Shown: positions 51,601-60,186, counted from the stretch's first letter. The stretch is DNA of 64,000 nt from Streptomyces sp. NBRC 109706 (GCF_000974485.1 NZ_BBOM01000011.1:62001-126000), one strand, 5' to 3'. Notes: a model not told the origin generated them from the letters alone. Numbers and translations are program-made.

Positions 51601-51895
51601 CCGCCTGACCGGCGGGGGCTCAGCCACGGGCCGCACCGGGCGTCGGCCGGTCGCGCCGGTCCCGCTGTCCGGGCGGGGTGGGTCGTTCCCCCGGCGCCCC
51701 CTCGCAGGGCCGTGCCGTTTCCGCCCCGCCCGACCCGGACAGGGGGACGTCTGCCTGGCCGGCGACCGAACGGTTCCCTCTCGGGCCGGAAGCCTCCGCG
51801 GGGCCGGCCATCCGCCGGGCGGGAACGCCGTTGCCGTGCGGCCCCCACCCGACCCGGACAGGACCCGGACACCCCAGGCCGGGTCCGGCCCGGCA
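51601..51895. other. Gap before the repeat array
   Basis: About 295 bp without a gene. CCCGACCCGGACAGG occurs twice (near 51728 and 51849), and the composition is like the array that follows; it may be a decayed part of it. Confidence 0.5.
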
Positions 51896-52612
51896 CGTCC
51901 GTTGTCCACCTCTGCCCGGCCCGGGTAGGGCTCCTCCCGTGCCCCGGATGGGAGTGCGGGCCCGGTGCCGGCCGCTGTCCGCCTCCGGCCGGGGGCCGCG
52001 GTTTCTGCCCGGTCCGGGCGGGTCTCGCCTGTTCGGGTGGGTGTTCTCGGCCTGGTTCGGGTAGCGGCTGCTGCCTCCGCCCGGGCCGCGTAGGGCTCCT
52101 CCCCTGCCCCGGAACGAAGTGCGGGCCCGGTGCCTGCCGTTGTCGGGCTCCGGCCGGGGGGCGCGGTTTCTGCCGAACCCGGGCCGGGTTTGGTTCGGCG
52201 CGTCCGTTGTCCGTTTCTGCCAGGGCCGGGTGGGGCTCCTCCCGTGCCCCGGATGGGAGTGCGGGCCCGGTGCCCGCCGTTGTCGGGCTCCGGCCGGGGG
52301 GCGCGGTTTCTGCCGAACCCGGGCCGGGTTTGGCCCGGCACGTCCGTTGTCCGTTTCTGCCAGGGCCGGGTGGGGCTCCTCCCGTGCCCCGGATGGGAGT
52401 GCGGGCCCGGTGCCCGCCGTTGTCCCGCTCCCGCCGGGGTCGCGGTTTCTGCCCAGCCCGGGCCGGGTTCGGTTCGGCACGTCCGTTGTCCACCTCTGCC
52501 CGGCCCGGGTAGGGCTCCTCCCGTGCCCCGGATAGGAGTGCGGGCCCGGGGCCGGCCGCTGCCCGGCTCCCGCCGGGGGCCGTTGCCTCTGCCCGGCCCG
52601 GGCAGGGCTACG
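51896..52612. repeat. Array of five ~140-bp tandem repeats abutting plsC
   Basis: Five copies begin at the anchor GGGCTCCTCCC at 51926, 52091, 52231, 52371 and 52510, so the period is 165, 140, 140 and 139 bp; the middle copies are nearly identical and the outer ones diverged. Each 140-bp unit is itself two half-repeats of 67 and 73 bp, both starting CCGTTGTC and sharing GTTTCTGCC. Inside each unit are hairpins such as GCGGGC-CCGGT-GCCCGC and AACCCG-GGC-CGGGTT. The plsC stop codon falls in the first bases of a sixth copy. Since 140 is not divisible by 3, no single reading frame persists through it on either strand, so protein coding is unlikely. Confidence 0.85.
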
Positions 52613-53288
52613 CCGCGCGGGCCTTGGTGGCGTACATGTCGACGTATTCCTGGCCGGAGAGGCGCATCACCTCGGTCATGACCTCGTCGGTGACGGCGCG
52701 CAGCACATAGCGGTCGCGGTCCATGCCCTCGTAGCGGGAGAAGTCCAGCGGCTGGCCGAAGCGGACGGTGATCCGTCGGCCGCGGCCGACGCGGGGGAGG
52801 CCCTTGCCGCCCGGCTGTACCCGGTCGGTGCCGATCATGGCGAACGGGACCACCGGCGCGCCGGTCATCAGGGTCAGTCGGGCGATGCCGGTGCGGCCCC
52901 GGTAGAGGCGGCCGTCGGGGGACCTGGTGCCCTCCGGGTAGATGCCGAAGACGTCGCCGCGCTCCAGGACCCGGCGGCCGGTCATCAGCGCCGCGACGCC
53001 GCCGCGGGCGCCGTCCCGGTCCACCGGGATCATGCCGACGGCGGTGAAGAACCAGGCCATCACGCGGCCCTTGAGGGACCGGCCCTTGACGTACTCGTCC
53101 TTGCCGATGAAGAAGACCTGGCGGTCACAGACCAGCGGAAGGATGACCGAGTCGATGAAGGTCAGATGGTTGCCGGCGAGGATCACCGGGCCGTTGCCCG
53201 GCACATTGGCCAGCCCCTCGACCCGTGGGCGCAGCAGCAGCTTCAGCAGGGGGCCAAGCAGCACCTTCAACAGCACGAATCGGGACAA
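52608..53288 (-). CDS. plsC: 1-acyl-glycerol-3-phosphate acyltransferase-family protein
   Basis: A 226-residue membrane-associated acyltransferase of phospholipid synthesis. The active-site motif NHLTFID (HX4D) and the acceptor-binding IYPEGTRS (EGTR) are both present, as are FFIGKDEYVKGRSLKGRVMAWFF and VPVDRDG-like sequences. TTG 53288 follows GGAGGGGAAG and begins SRFVLLKVLLGPLLKLL, the N-terminus usual for Streptomyces homologues; the frame is open to 53555 without similarity. The stop codon lies at the first bases of a repeat unit of the adjacent array. Upstream 53289-53555 holds no gene I can support. Confidence 0.85.
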   Translation of the reverse strand: MSRFVLLKVLLGPLLKLLLRPRVEGLANVPGNGPVILAGNHLTFIDSVILPLVCDRQVFFIGKDEYVKGRSLKGRVMAWFFTAVGMIPVDRDGARGGVAALMTGRRVLERGDVFGIYPEGTRSPDGRLYRGRTGIARLTLMTGAPVVPFAMIGTDRVQPGGKGLPRVGRGRRITVRFGQPLDFSRYEGMDRDRYVLRAVTDEVMTEVMRLSGQEYVDMYATKARAA

Positions 53289-53555
53289 CTTCCCCTCCGG
53301 TCGTTCATGGTCACGCGCATCTCGCGATGCGTTCCGCGCATTCGTCGCGATGCATAGGAATGCATAGCGACGATACTCGCGCGAAGGGGTCCCTCCCGCA
53401 CAGGGTTCACTCGATGGTGCGGAGAACGTCACATCGTCCGGCCCGCACCCATGCCGTTGGGGCTGGCTTCGCCGGCTGTTCGCCGAGGCGTTCTCGCGGT
53501 GCCGGGAAAGCGTCCCTACGATCGGCGCGGTCAGCTCATCGGCGAGGGAGAACAC

Positions 53556-54749
53556 ATGTCAGCTCGACAGGCGGCGGACACGACCAGGAACGCGCTCGGT
53601 CGGCGGGCGGTGCTGGGCGCGGCGATGGCGGGCGCCGGCGGCGCCGCGCTGCTCGGCGCCGGTGCCGGGACGGCGCAGGCCGCCGAGGCCACCGGCCGGC
53701 ACGGCGGGGGCGGCGGGGGCGGCGGCCGCGGGCGGCTGCCGGTGCCGACCGTGGTGGCGCACCGGGGCGCCTCCGGCTACCGTCCCGAACACACCCTGGG
53801 CTCCTACCAGTTGGGCCTTGACCTGGGTGCCGACATCATCGAGCAGGATCTGGTGCCCACCAGGGACGGCCATCTGGTGTGCCGGCACGAGAACGACATC
53901 ACGGGCACCACCGATGTCGCCGACCACCCCGAGTTCGCCGACCGGCGCACCACCAGGTCGGTGGACGGCGTGGAGTACACCGGCTGGTTCACCGAGGACT
54001 TCACGCTGGCCGAGCTCAAGACCCTGCGGGCCACCGAACGCATCCCGGGGCAGCGTCCCCACAACACGCTCTACGACGGGCGTTGGGAGATCCCCACCTT
54101 CGCCGAGGTGCTCGACTGGGCCGCCGAGCAGGGCCGGAAGCGGGGCCGTCCGGTGTGGCTGTACACCGAGACCAAGCACCCCACGTACTTCCGTTCGCTC
54201 GGCCTCGGCCTGGAGGAGCCGCTGGCCCGGCTGCTGCGCCGGCACCGGCTGCACCGTTCGGACGCGCCGGTGTTCCTGCAGTCCTTCGAGCCCACCAGCA
54301 TCGAACGGCTGGCCCGGCTGGTCGACACGCCGGGCGTGGTGCTGCTCGGCGCGGCCGACTCCCGCCCCTGGGACTACCAGGAGTCGGGCGATCCGCGGAC
54401 CGTCGCCGATCTGATCACCCCTCAGGGGCTCGCCGAGATCGCCGGCTACGCCTCGGGCATCGGCCCGGTGCTGGACCTGGTCATCCCGCGTGCCGCCGAC
54501 GGGTCCCTGACCAGCCCGACCAGCCTGGTCGCCGACGCCCACGACGCCGATCTGCTGGTGCACCCGTACACCCTGCGCAACGAGAACGCGTTTCTGCCCG
54601 CCGACTTCCGGCGCGGTGAGGACCCCAACGGATTCGGGGACGCGTTCGGCGCGCTGCGCGCCTATTTCGAGGCCGGCATCGACGGCGTCTTCGCCGATCA
54701 GCCGGACACCGCGCTGCTCGCCGCCGAGGACTTCCGCGCGGCCCGCTGA
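53556..54749 (+). CDS. Exported glycerophosphodiester phosphodiesterase
   Basis: A 397-residue GDPD that hydrolyses deacylated phospholipids to glycerol-3-phosphate and an alcohol. A twin-arginine signal (LGRRAVLGAAMAGAGGA, cut after AQAAEA) leads to a Gly-rich linker and the TIM barrel: AHRGASGYRPEHTLGSYQLG with catalytic His and Glu, ADIIEQDLVPTRDGHLVCRHE (ExD...H), TETKHP and the end DGVFADQPDTAL. ATG 53556 is preceded by GAGGGAG. In Streptomyces glpQ-type genes are often phosphate-regulated; only one GTTCACT half-repeat is seen upstream, so a PHO box is not claimed. Confidence 0.92.
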   Translation: MSARQAADTTRNALGRRAVLGAAMAGAGGAALLGAGAGTAQAAEATGRHGGGGGGGGRGRLPVPTVVAHRGASGYRPEHTLGSYQLGLDLGADIIEQDLVPTRDGHLVCRHENDITGTTDVADHPEFADRRTTRSVDGVEYTGWFTEDFTLAELKTLRATERIPGQRPHNTLYDGRWEIPTFAEVLDWAAEQGRKRGRPVWLYTETKHPTYFRSLGLGLEEPLARLLRRHRLHRSDAPVFLQSFEPTSIERLARLVDTPGVVLLGAADSRPWDYQESGDPRTVADLITPQGLAEIAGYASGIGPVLDLVIPRAADGSLTSPTSLVADAHDADLLVHPYTLRNENAFLPADFRRGEDPNGFGDAFGALRAYFEAGIDGVFADQPDTALLAAEDFRAAR

Positions 54750-54807
54750 CCGCCCGGGCGGGGCCGTTCAGGGGGCTGAGTCGGCAATCTCACACGGTAG
54801 TTGGCCC

Positions 54808-54823
54808 GGGGGCATTCCCCCGC
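54808..54823 (+). terminator. Short hairpin after the phosphodiesterase gene
   Basis: CGGGGG and CCCCCG with a 4-nt loop, 59 bp after the stop, no U-tract. Modest terminator candidate. Confidence 0.4.
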
Positions 54824-54844
54824 GCGCCGGTCCCTAGCACAATG

Positions 54845-54875
54845 CTGACGGCGCGGGTCTGACCTGCGCCGTCAG
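54845..54875 (+). promoter_or_regulatory. 10-bp hairpin in the leader of the GNAT gene
   Basis: CTGACGGCGC (54845-54854) and GCGCCGTCAG (54866-54875) are perfectly complementary with an 11-nt loop. It lies 70 bp before the acetyltransferase start, so it may be a terminator of the upstream unit or a leader structure. Confidence 0.45.
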
Positions 54876-54944
54876 GGCTATCGCCGGTGCGCGCGCACCC
54901 TCAACACGCGCGGCCGGCCGGACTCCTCAGCTGGAGGCGTGAGC

Positions 54945-55466
54945 ATGGGCATGAGCGTCACCATCGGGTCGGCGACCGAACAGGACGTCGAGCAGATCCT
55001 CAAACTGCAGTACCTCTGCTACCAGTCAGAGGCCGAGCTGTACGGCGACTACACGATCGCCCCGCTCACCCAGACCCTCGCCGAGCTGCGCGCCGAGGCG
55101 GCCGACACCTGCGTGCTGGTGGCGCGGCTCGGTGACGAGGTGGTGGGCTCCGTACGGGGCGGCGTCGGCGCCGATGGCACCGCCGACATCGGGCGGCTGA
55201 TCGTGCATCCCCGGATGCAGCGACACGGCCTGGGCGGGCGGCTGTTGGCGGCGATCGAGCAGCGGCTCGCCGCCGAGCGGGCGGCGGCCCGCTACCGGCT
55301 CTTCACCGGCCACCGCAGCGCCGGCAACCTGCGGCTCTACCGCCGCCTCGGCTATGCCCAGGTCGGCACGGAGCAGGTATCCCGGCATCTCAGCCTGGTC
55401 ACCCTGGAGAAGCCGGTGGCCGGGTTCGGGAGCGTGGACGAACGGCCGTTGGCGGCCAGCGCGTAG
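54945..55466 (+). CDS. GNAT-family N-acetyltransferase
   Basis: A 173-residue acetyltransferase with the acetyl-CoA binding motif A RLIVHPRMQRHGLGGRLLAAIEQRL (R/Q-x-x-G-x-G/A) and motif B NLRLYRRLGYAQVGTE. The core is typical GNAT; the acceptor substrate is unknown. ATG 54945 is 7 bp after GGAGG, so the GTG at 54939, which is only 1 bp from that sequence, is less likely. It stands alone between the phosphodiesterase and two minus-strand membrane genes. Confidence 0.85.
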   Translation: MGMSVTIGSATEQDVEQILKLQYLCYQSEAELYGDYTIAPLTQTLAELRAEAADTCVLVARLGDEVVGSVRGGVGADGTADIGRLIVHPRMQRHGLGGRLLAAIEQRLAAERAAARYRLFTGHRSAGNLRLYRRLGYAQVGTEQVSRHLSLVTLEKPVAGFGSVDERPLAASA

Positions 55467-55535
55467 CGGCCCGAACGGTCGACACGGGCGGCGCGGCATG
55501 GGCGAAGGGGCCCGCGCCGCGCCTTTCCTGTTCCG

Positions 55536-55991
55536 TCACACGGGGTCGTTCAGGGCGGGCTCGGCCGAGGTCCGCCGTCCGCCGGGGGCCAGCCAACGCA
55601 GGCCGGTGAGCGGCAGGACGAGCGGGAAGAAGACATAGCCCATGCCGTAGTCGGACCAGACCGTGGCGTCGGGGAAGGCGCCGGGGTCGACCAGCGACCA
55701 GGTGCCCACGATCAGCACCCCGGCCAACTCCAGGGCGCAGCACAGCCGTCCGAGCCGGCGGGCCCGCTCCCCGCCGCGCACCAGGGAGAACAGGATCACC
55801 GCGTACACCACGGCGGCGACCGCGGAGAGCAGATAGGCCAGCGGCGCCTCGTCGAAGCGGGTGGAGAGCTGGTACGCCGAGCGCGAGGCGGCGCCGACGG
55901 CGAACACCCCGTAGAGCAGCACCAGCAGCCGGCCGGGGCCACGCCGCAGGTCGGGGCCGCGCGCCGCCGTGGGGGAGTGGGGCTCAGACAC
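55536..55991 (-). CDS. Small four-helix membrane protein
   Basis: A 151-residue integral membrane protein with four hydrophobic helices at about residues 22-42, 50-70, 84-102 and 117-133 and an Arg-rich inner loop between the second and third. It is a conserved integral membrane protein in Streptomyces without assigned function. Its start overlaps the end of the next upstream gene (55984-56361) by 8 bp, so the two form an operon with that gene first. Confidence 0.65.
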   Translation of the reverse strand: MSEPHSPTAARGPDLRRGPGRLLVLLYGVFAVGAASRSAYQLSTRFDEAPLAYLLSAVAAVVYAVILFSLVRGGERARRLGRLCCALELAGVLIVGTWSLVDPGAFPDATVWSDYGMGYVFFPLVLPLTGLRWLAPGGRRTSAEPALNDPV

Positions 55992-56361
55992 CGGCGGCCC
56001 CCGCCCAGACGTCGGCCAGCCGCACTTCGAGGACGGCCAGCACCACGGCGCCGGCCGCCACCGTCGCCGAGCCCCAGCGGGTCCGCTCGGTCAACGAGAC
56101 GGCCGCCGCGATCGGCAGGCAGAGCGGCACCGCCACCAGATAGCAGACGAACACCAGCGTGCTGCCGTCCCCGTCAGGCCGCTCGCCGCCGGCGAGCGCG
56201 ACCGTGGAGACCCCGACCTGGACCAGCGTCAGCAGCAGCACCAGGGCGGCGCCCCCGTAGTGCCAGTCCTTGACCGGCTGGTCCCGGACGGCCGCGTAGC
56301 CGCACCAGGCCGCCAACAGCAGGGCGGTCACCACGACCGTGACCGTCAACGGGGTGAACAT
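55984..56361 (-). CDS. Small four-helix membrane protein (operon partner)
   Basis: A 125-residue integral membrane protein beginning FTPLTVTVVVTALLLAAW. Four hydrophobic segments are visible, separated by short charged loops (KDWHYGGA; GGERPDGDG). ATG 56361 removes 27 low-complexity upstream residues. The downstream gene overlaps it by 8 bp. The protein has no recognisable motif; the pair may be a small two-component membrane complex, which is inference from overlap only. Confidence 0.6.
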   Translation of the reverse strand: MFTPLTVTVVVTALLLAAWCGYAAVRDQPVKDWHYGGAALVLLLTLVQVGVSTVALAGGERPDGDGSTLVFVCYLVAVPLCLPIAAAVSLTERTRWGSATVAAGAVVLAVLEVRLADVWAGAAGV

Positions 56362-56757
56362 GGGCAGAGACTCTACGCCGGGCGCCCCCGCCCCCCGCCG
56401 GCCGGGCCCGGCTCCCGGGGCCGACCACGTGGCGTTGGCCACAGGTTCCCTGGCTGCGACGTCGGGCCGTGCGCCGGTCTGTTTTACTTGACCTCATGAC
56501 ACCGACGAGCTGCCATTTCCCGGCGACCGAGGCGCTGATGCCGCCCGGTGCTCACTGTCCGTGTCGAATGTGTGACCGCTGAGGGCCCCTGATCGAGCAG
56601 CGATTCCGCGCCCCGAAGCGAAGCTGACGCCCCGCCCGCGCCCTTCGGCGCGCCCGCCACGCCGCCGTCAGCGCCGCAGCTCCCTCCGCACCACCACCTG
56701 ACCGTGCCAGGTGTGCGCCGCCGTGCGCCGCCCGGCACCCGACAGCGATGGAAGCCA
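56362..56757 (+). promoter_or_regulatory. Leader of the metNIQ operon, containing a short ORF
   Basis: A 396-bp gap. It holds a possible -10 (TTTACT, 56483-56488) close to the short ORF at 56496, then several inverted repeats: GCTGACG 56623-56629 with CGTCAGC 56666-56672, and CCGAAG 56613-56618 with CTTCGG 56643-56648, which exclude each other only in part. There is no U-tract. A SAM-type riboswitch core is not seen. Confidence 0.45.
56496..56582 (+). CDS. Cys-containing 28-residue leader ORF of metNIQ
   Basis: ATG 56496 opens 28 codons ending TGA 56580-56582. The peptide has four Cys, three of them clustered at the end in HCPCRMCDR, and two internal Met codons. A TTTACT -10-like hexamer stands 7 bp before the ATG with no ribosome-binding site, suggesting a leaderless mini-ORF. 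Leaderless polycysteine short ORFs upstream of sulfur genes act as cysteine-responsive attenuators in mycobacteria; the same role here, ahead of a methionine-type transporter, is inference. Confidence 0.45.
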   Translation: MTPTSCHFPATEALMPPGAHCPCRMCDR

Positions 56758-57807
56758 GTGATCACCACCACGGACCTGACCAAGGTCTACCGTTCCCGGG
56801 GCCGCGAGGTCACCGCGCTCGACGGCGTCAGTCTGCGGGTCGAACCCGGCCAGATGTACGGCGTCATCGGCCGTAGCGGGGCCGGCAAGTCCACCCTGAT
56901 CCGCTGCGTCAACCTGCTGGAACGTCCCGACTCGGGGACGGTCACGGTGAACGGCGAGGACCTCACCGCGCTGGCCGGCCGCGGCCACCGCGCCGGCAGG
57001 CCGCTGCGGCGGGCGCGGACCGGCATCGGCATGATCTTCCAGCACTTCAACCTGCTCTCCTCGCGCACCGTGCGCGGCAATGTGGAGCTGCCGCTGGAAA
57101 TCCTCGGCCTCACCCGCCGCGAGCGCGCCCGCAAGGCGCTCGACCTGCTGGACCTGGTCGGCCTCGCGGACCACGCCAGGGCCTATCCGGCGCAGCTGTC
57201 CGGCGGCCAGAAGCAGCGCGTCGGCATCGCCCGCGCGCTGGCCGGCGACCCCAAGGTGCTGCTATCCGACGAGGCCACCTCGGCGCTCGACCCGGAGACC
57301 ACCCGCTCGGTGCTCCAGCTGCTGCGCGACCTCAACCGGCAGCTCGGCCTCACCGTGCTGCTGATCACCCACGAGATGGACGTGGTCAAGGCCGTCTGCG
57401 ACGCCGCCGCGCTGATGGAGAAGGGCCGGATCGTGGAGTCGGGCGTCCTCTCGGAACTGCTCGCCACCCCGGGCTCCCGGCTGGCCGGCGAGCTGTTCCC
57501 GGTCGGCGGCGCCCGCAGTGCCGAGGACCGCACCGTGGTGGACATCACCTTCCACGGCGACAGCACGGCGCAGCCGGTGATCTCCCAGCTGGCCAGGTCG
57601 CACGACGTCGACGTGTCGATCCTCGGCGCCGCCATGGACACCGTAGGTGGGCGGCAGGTCGGCCGGATGCGCATCGAACTCCCCGGCCGTCCCGAGGAGA
57701 ACACCAGGGCCCTCGGCTTCCTCCGCGAGGCCGGGCTCACCGTCGAACTGCCCGACCAGTCGGCCCCCGCGCCGGTGGCCGTGGAACTCACCGGAGAGGG
57801 CGCCTGA
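56758..57807 (+). CDS. metN: Methionine ABC transporter ATP-binding protein
   Basis: The 349-residue ATPase of the MetNIQ importer. Walker A is GRSGAGKS, the Q-loop FQHFNLLSSRTV, the ABC signature LSGGQKQRVGIARAL, Walker B VLLSDEATSALD and the H-loop ITHE. The C-terminal 100 residues are the NIL/ACT-like domain (VVDITFHGDSTAQPVISQLA) by which excess methionine inhibits transport. GTG 56758 gives an N-terminus ITTTDLTKVYRSRGREVTAL typical of the family; the frame is open to 56704. It overlaps metI (TGATG). Confidence 0.95.
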   Translation: MITTTDLTKVYRSRGREVTALDGVSLRVEPGQMYGVIGRSGAGKSTLIRCVNLLERPDSGTVTVNGEDLTALAGRGHRAGRPLRRARTGIGMIFQHFNLLSSRTVRGNVELPLEILGLTRRERARKALDLLDLVGLADHARAYPAQLSGGQKQRVGIARALAGDPKVLLSDEATSALDPETTRSVLQLLRDLNRQLGLTVLLITHEMDVVKAVCDAAALMEKGRIVESGVLSELLATPGSRLAGELFPVGGARSAEDRTVVDITFHGDSTAQPVISQLARSHDVDVSILGAAMDTVGGRQVGRMRIELPGRPEENTRALGFLREAGLTVELPDQSAPAPVAVELTGEGA

Positions 57808-58475
57808 TGACCTGGTCCCAGATGCAGCCGCTGCTCAGCCAGGGCACCATCGACACGCTCTACATGGTCGGCTGGTCCACCTTCTACGCGGTGCTCGGCG
57901 GCCTGCCGCTCGGCGTCCTGCTGGTCCTCACCGACCGCGGCGGGCCGCTGCGCAACGTGCCGCTGAACAAGGCCATCGGCGTGATCGTCAACGTCGGCCG
58001 CTCGTTGCCGTTCATCATTCTGCTGGTCGCGCTGATCCCGTTCACCCGTTTCGTGGTGGGCACCGCGATGGGGCCGACAGCCGCCGTGGTCCCGCTGGCC
58101 ATCGCCGCCATCCCGTTCTTCGCCCGGCTGGTGGAGACGGCGGTGCGCGAGGTCGACCACGGACTGGTCGAGGCCGCCCACGCGATGGGCGGCGGCACCT
58201 GGACGGTGGTGTTCAAGGTGCTGCTGCCGCAGGCCCTGCCGTCCCTGGTCGCCGGCCTGACGACCACGGTGATCGCGCTGATCGGCTACTCCGCGATGGC
58301 CGGCGCCGTCGGCGGCGGCGGCCTCGGCACCCTCGCCTACACCTATGGCTACCAGCGCTTCGAGGACGAGTTCATGCTCGTCACCGTCGCCGTCCTGCTG
58401 GTCATCGTCACCGCCGTCCAACTACTGGGCGACGGCGTCGTACGCCTCATCTCCCGCCGCACCCGCACCGGTTGA
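57807..58475 (+). CDS. metI: Methionine ABC transporter permease
   Basis: A 222-residue permease with five membrane spans and the EAA loop DHGLVEAAHAMGGGTWTVVFKVLLPQALPSLVAG that docks to MetN. The N-terminal TM1 is MVGWSTFYAVLGGLPLGVLL and GRSLPFIILLVALIPFTR follows. ATG 57807 shares a base with the metN stop, so translation is coupled. metQ follows after 72 bp. Confidence 0.94.
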   Translation: MTWSQMQPLLSQGTIDTLYMVGWSTFYAVLGGLPLGVLLVLTDRGGPLRNVPLNKAIGVIVNVGRSLPFIILLVALIPFTRFVVGTAMGPTAAVVPLAIAAIPFFARLVETAVREVDHGLVEAAHAMGGGTWTVVFKVLLPQALPSLVAGLTTTVIALIGYSAMAGAVGGGGLGTLAYTYGYQRFEDEFMLVTVAVLLVIVTAVQLLGDGVVRLISRRTRTG

Positions 58476-58547
58476 CCCGCGGCGGCCACCGACCCCGGGC
58501 CACCCCCGGAACCCGAGAAAACCCGCAGCAAGCGAAAGGCACTCTTC

Positions 58548-59417
58548 GTGCGTACTCACCTCAAGTCCGGCGCGCTCCTCGCCACCATCACGGCCCTCGC
58601 CCTCGGGCTGACCGCCTGCGGCACCGACTCCGACCCGGACACCGGCGGCTCCGGCAGTGACGACGCCGCCGCGGACCCCGCGCAGCCGCTGAGCGTCGCC
58701 GCCAACCCCGTCCCCCATGTGGAGATCCTGGAGTTCGTCAAGGACAACCTCGCCGAGGAGGCGGGGCTCGACCTGGACATCCGCACGGTGACCGACTACG
58801 TCATCCCCAACACGCTGGTGGACGACGGGGACGTGGACGCCAACTTCTTCCAGCACCAGCCCTACCTGGACGACTTCAACGCCCAGCAGGGCACCGACAT
58901 CGTGCCGGTCATCAACGTCCACCTGGAGCCGCTGGGCCTCTACTCCTCCCAGCTCGACAGCTTCGAGGAGCTGGGCGACGGGTCGACCGTCGCCATCCCC
59001 AACGACGCCACCAACGGCGGCCGCGCCCTGCAGCTGCTCGCCGGCGAGGGCCTGATCGAACTGGCCGACGGGGTGGGCGCCGAGGCGACCCTGGGCGACA
59101 TCACCGAGGACAACGGCCTCAACTTCCAGGAGCTGGAGGCCGCCTCGCTGCCCCGCGCCCTGGAGGACTTCGACGCCGCGGTGATCAACGGCAACTACGC
59201 CCTGGAGGCCGAGCTGGTGCCCGCCGAGGACGCGCTGATCCTGGAGGACGCCGAGAACAACCCCTACGCCAACTTCCTGGCCGTCAACGCGGGCAACGAG
59301 GACGATCCGCGCGTCCAGAAGCTGGCCGAGCTGCTGAACTCCGACGAGGTCAGGCAGTTCATCGAGGACACCTACAACGGCTCCGTCATCCCGGCCTTCG
59401 GCACGCCCGCCGGCTGA
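58548..59417 (+). CDS. metQ: Methionine-binding lipoprotein
   Basis: A 289-residue substrate-binding lipoprotein (NlpA/MetQ family). The lipobox LTAC places the lipidated Cys at residue 24. The mature part has VAANPVPHVEILEFVKDNLAEEAGLDLDIRTVTDYVIPN, NFFQHQPYLDDF, VAIPNDATNGGRALQLL and AVINGNYALEAEL, all family blocks. GTG 58548 follows GAAAGG. Ligand is most likely methionine, though some homologues take other amino acids. Confidence 0.93.
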   Translation: MRTHLKSGALLATITALALGLTACGTDSDPDTGGSGSDDAAADPAQPLSVAANPVPHVEILEFVKDNLAEEAGLDLDIRTVTDYVIPNTLVDDGDVDANFFQHQPYLDDFNAQQGTDIVPVINVHLEPLGLYSSQLDSFEELGDGSTVAIPNDATNGGRALQLLAGEGLIELADGVGAEATLGDITEDNGLNFQELEAASLPRALEDFDAAVINGNYALEAELVPAEDALILEDAENNPYANFLAVNAGNEDDPRVQKLAELLNSDEVRQFIEDTYNGSVIPAFGTPAG

Positions 59418-59552
59418 CCGTCCCCACCACACCCGCGGCGTCCACCGACGCCCCCACGCCGGGCCCCGCGACACAGCCGGGGCCCGGCGCGGTCGTTCCC
59501 CGCCCCATGCGCCATGCTGTGCACGAGACCCCAGGCCAGGCATGGAGCCCGC

Positions 59553-60170
59553 ATGACATCCACCTTCCCCGATATCTCCATCAACACCGAACGGTTGATG
59601 CTCCGTCCGTTCGAGGAGGCCGACGCCCCCGAGCTGGCCGCCATGATGAGCGACGAGCTGAGCATCGCCTGGACCTCGGCACCCCTTCCCTACACCCGGC
59701 GCGAGGCCTACGACTGGATCACCCGCAGGGCCCCCGCCGAACGCACCGAGGGACGGGGCATCGTGCTGGCCGTCACCGAGTACCTCACCCACCGGCTGGT
59801 CGGCAGCGTGCACCTGATGAACACCGACTGGCGGGTGTCCAGCACCGAGATCGGCTATGTGGTGGGCCCCTGGGCCAGGGGCGAGGGCTACGCGGCCGAG
59901 GCCGTGCAGGCCGTCGCCCAGTGGCTCTTCCGCGACCAGAAGTTCGAACGCCTGGAGCTGCGCACCGCGGCCGGGAACACCGCCTCCCAACAGGTCGCCC
60001 AGAAGGTCGGCTGCGTCAGCGAGGGCGTGCTGCGCAACGCGCTGATAGTGCGCTCCCGCACCGAGGACGGCGGCTGGACCGACATCCGCACCGACCTGAT
60101 CGTCTGGGGCCTGCTCCCGGAGGACATCGAGGAGGCCCCCTACCACCACCGGCGGCCGGCCGACGTCTGA
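59553..60170 (+). CDS. RimJ/RimL-type GNAT acetyltransferase
   Basis: A 205-residue GNAT protein of the RimJ/RimL group, which typically acetylates N-termini of proteins or small amines. It shows the N-terminal TERLMLRPFEEADAPELAAM, IGYVVGPWARGEGYAAEAVQAVAQWLF (motif A) and VAQKVGCVSEGVLRNALIVR (motif B), plus the family LIVWGLLPED end. ATG 59553 follows GGAG; an earlier ATG at 59514 would add 13 residues. The substrate is not known. Confidence 0.87.
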   Translation: MTSTFPDISINTERLMLRPFEEADAPELAAMMSDELSIAWTSAPLPYTRREAYDWITRRAPAERTEGRGIVLAVTEYLTHRLVGSVHLMNTDWRVSSTEIGYVVGPWARGEGYAAEAVQAVAQWLFRDQKFERLELRTAAGNTASQQVAQKVGCVSEGVLRNALIVRSRTEDGGWTDIRTDLIVWGLLPEDIEEAPYHHRRPADV

Positions 60171-60180
60171 CCGGGCGCGG

Positions 60181-60186
60181 TAGGCT
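60181..60186 (+). promoter_or_regulatory. -10 element TAGGCT of cobL
   Basis: TAGGCT lies 36 bp before the cobL ATG, which has its own ribosome-binding site (CAGGAGAT). No cobalamin riboswitch fits in so short a leader. Confidence 0.5.

Noticed and set aside
51597..52681. Long Pro/Gly/Arg-rich ORFs on both strands across the repeat array
   Set aside because: They are a by-product of stop-free GC-rich repeats. The ~140-bp period rotates the frame, all three frames look alike, and no ribosome-binding site or domain is seen.
53405..53411. Possible PHO box before the glycerophosphodiesterase gene
   Set aside because: Only one GTTCACT half-repeat is present; the second 7-bp repeat at 11-bp spacing is not seen.
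56362..56757. SAM or S-box riboswitch before metN
   Set aside because: None of the conserved core or kink-turn sequences could be found; the leader has simple inverted repeats and a short ORF.
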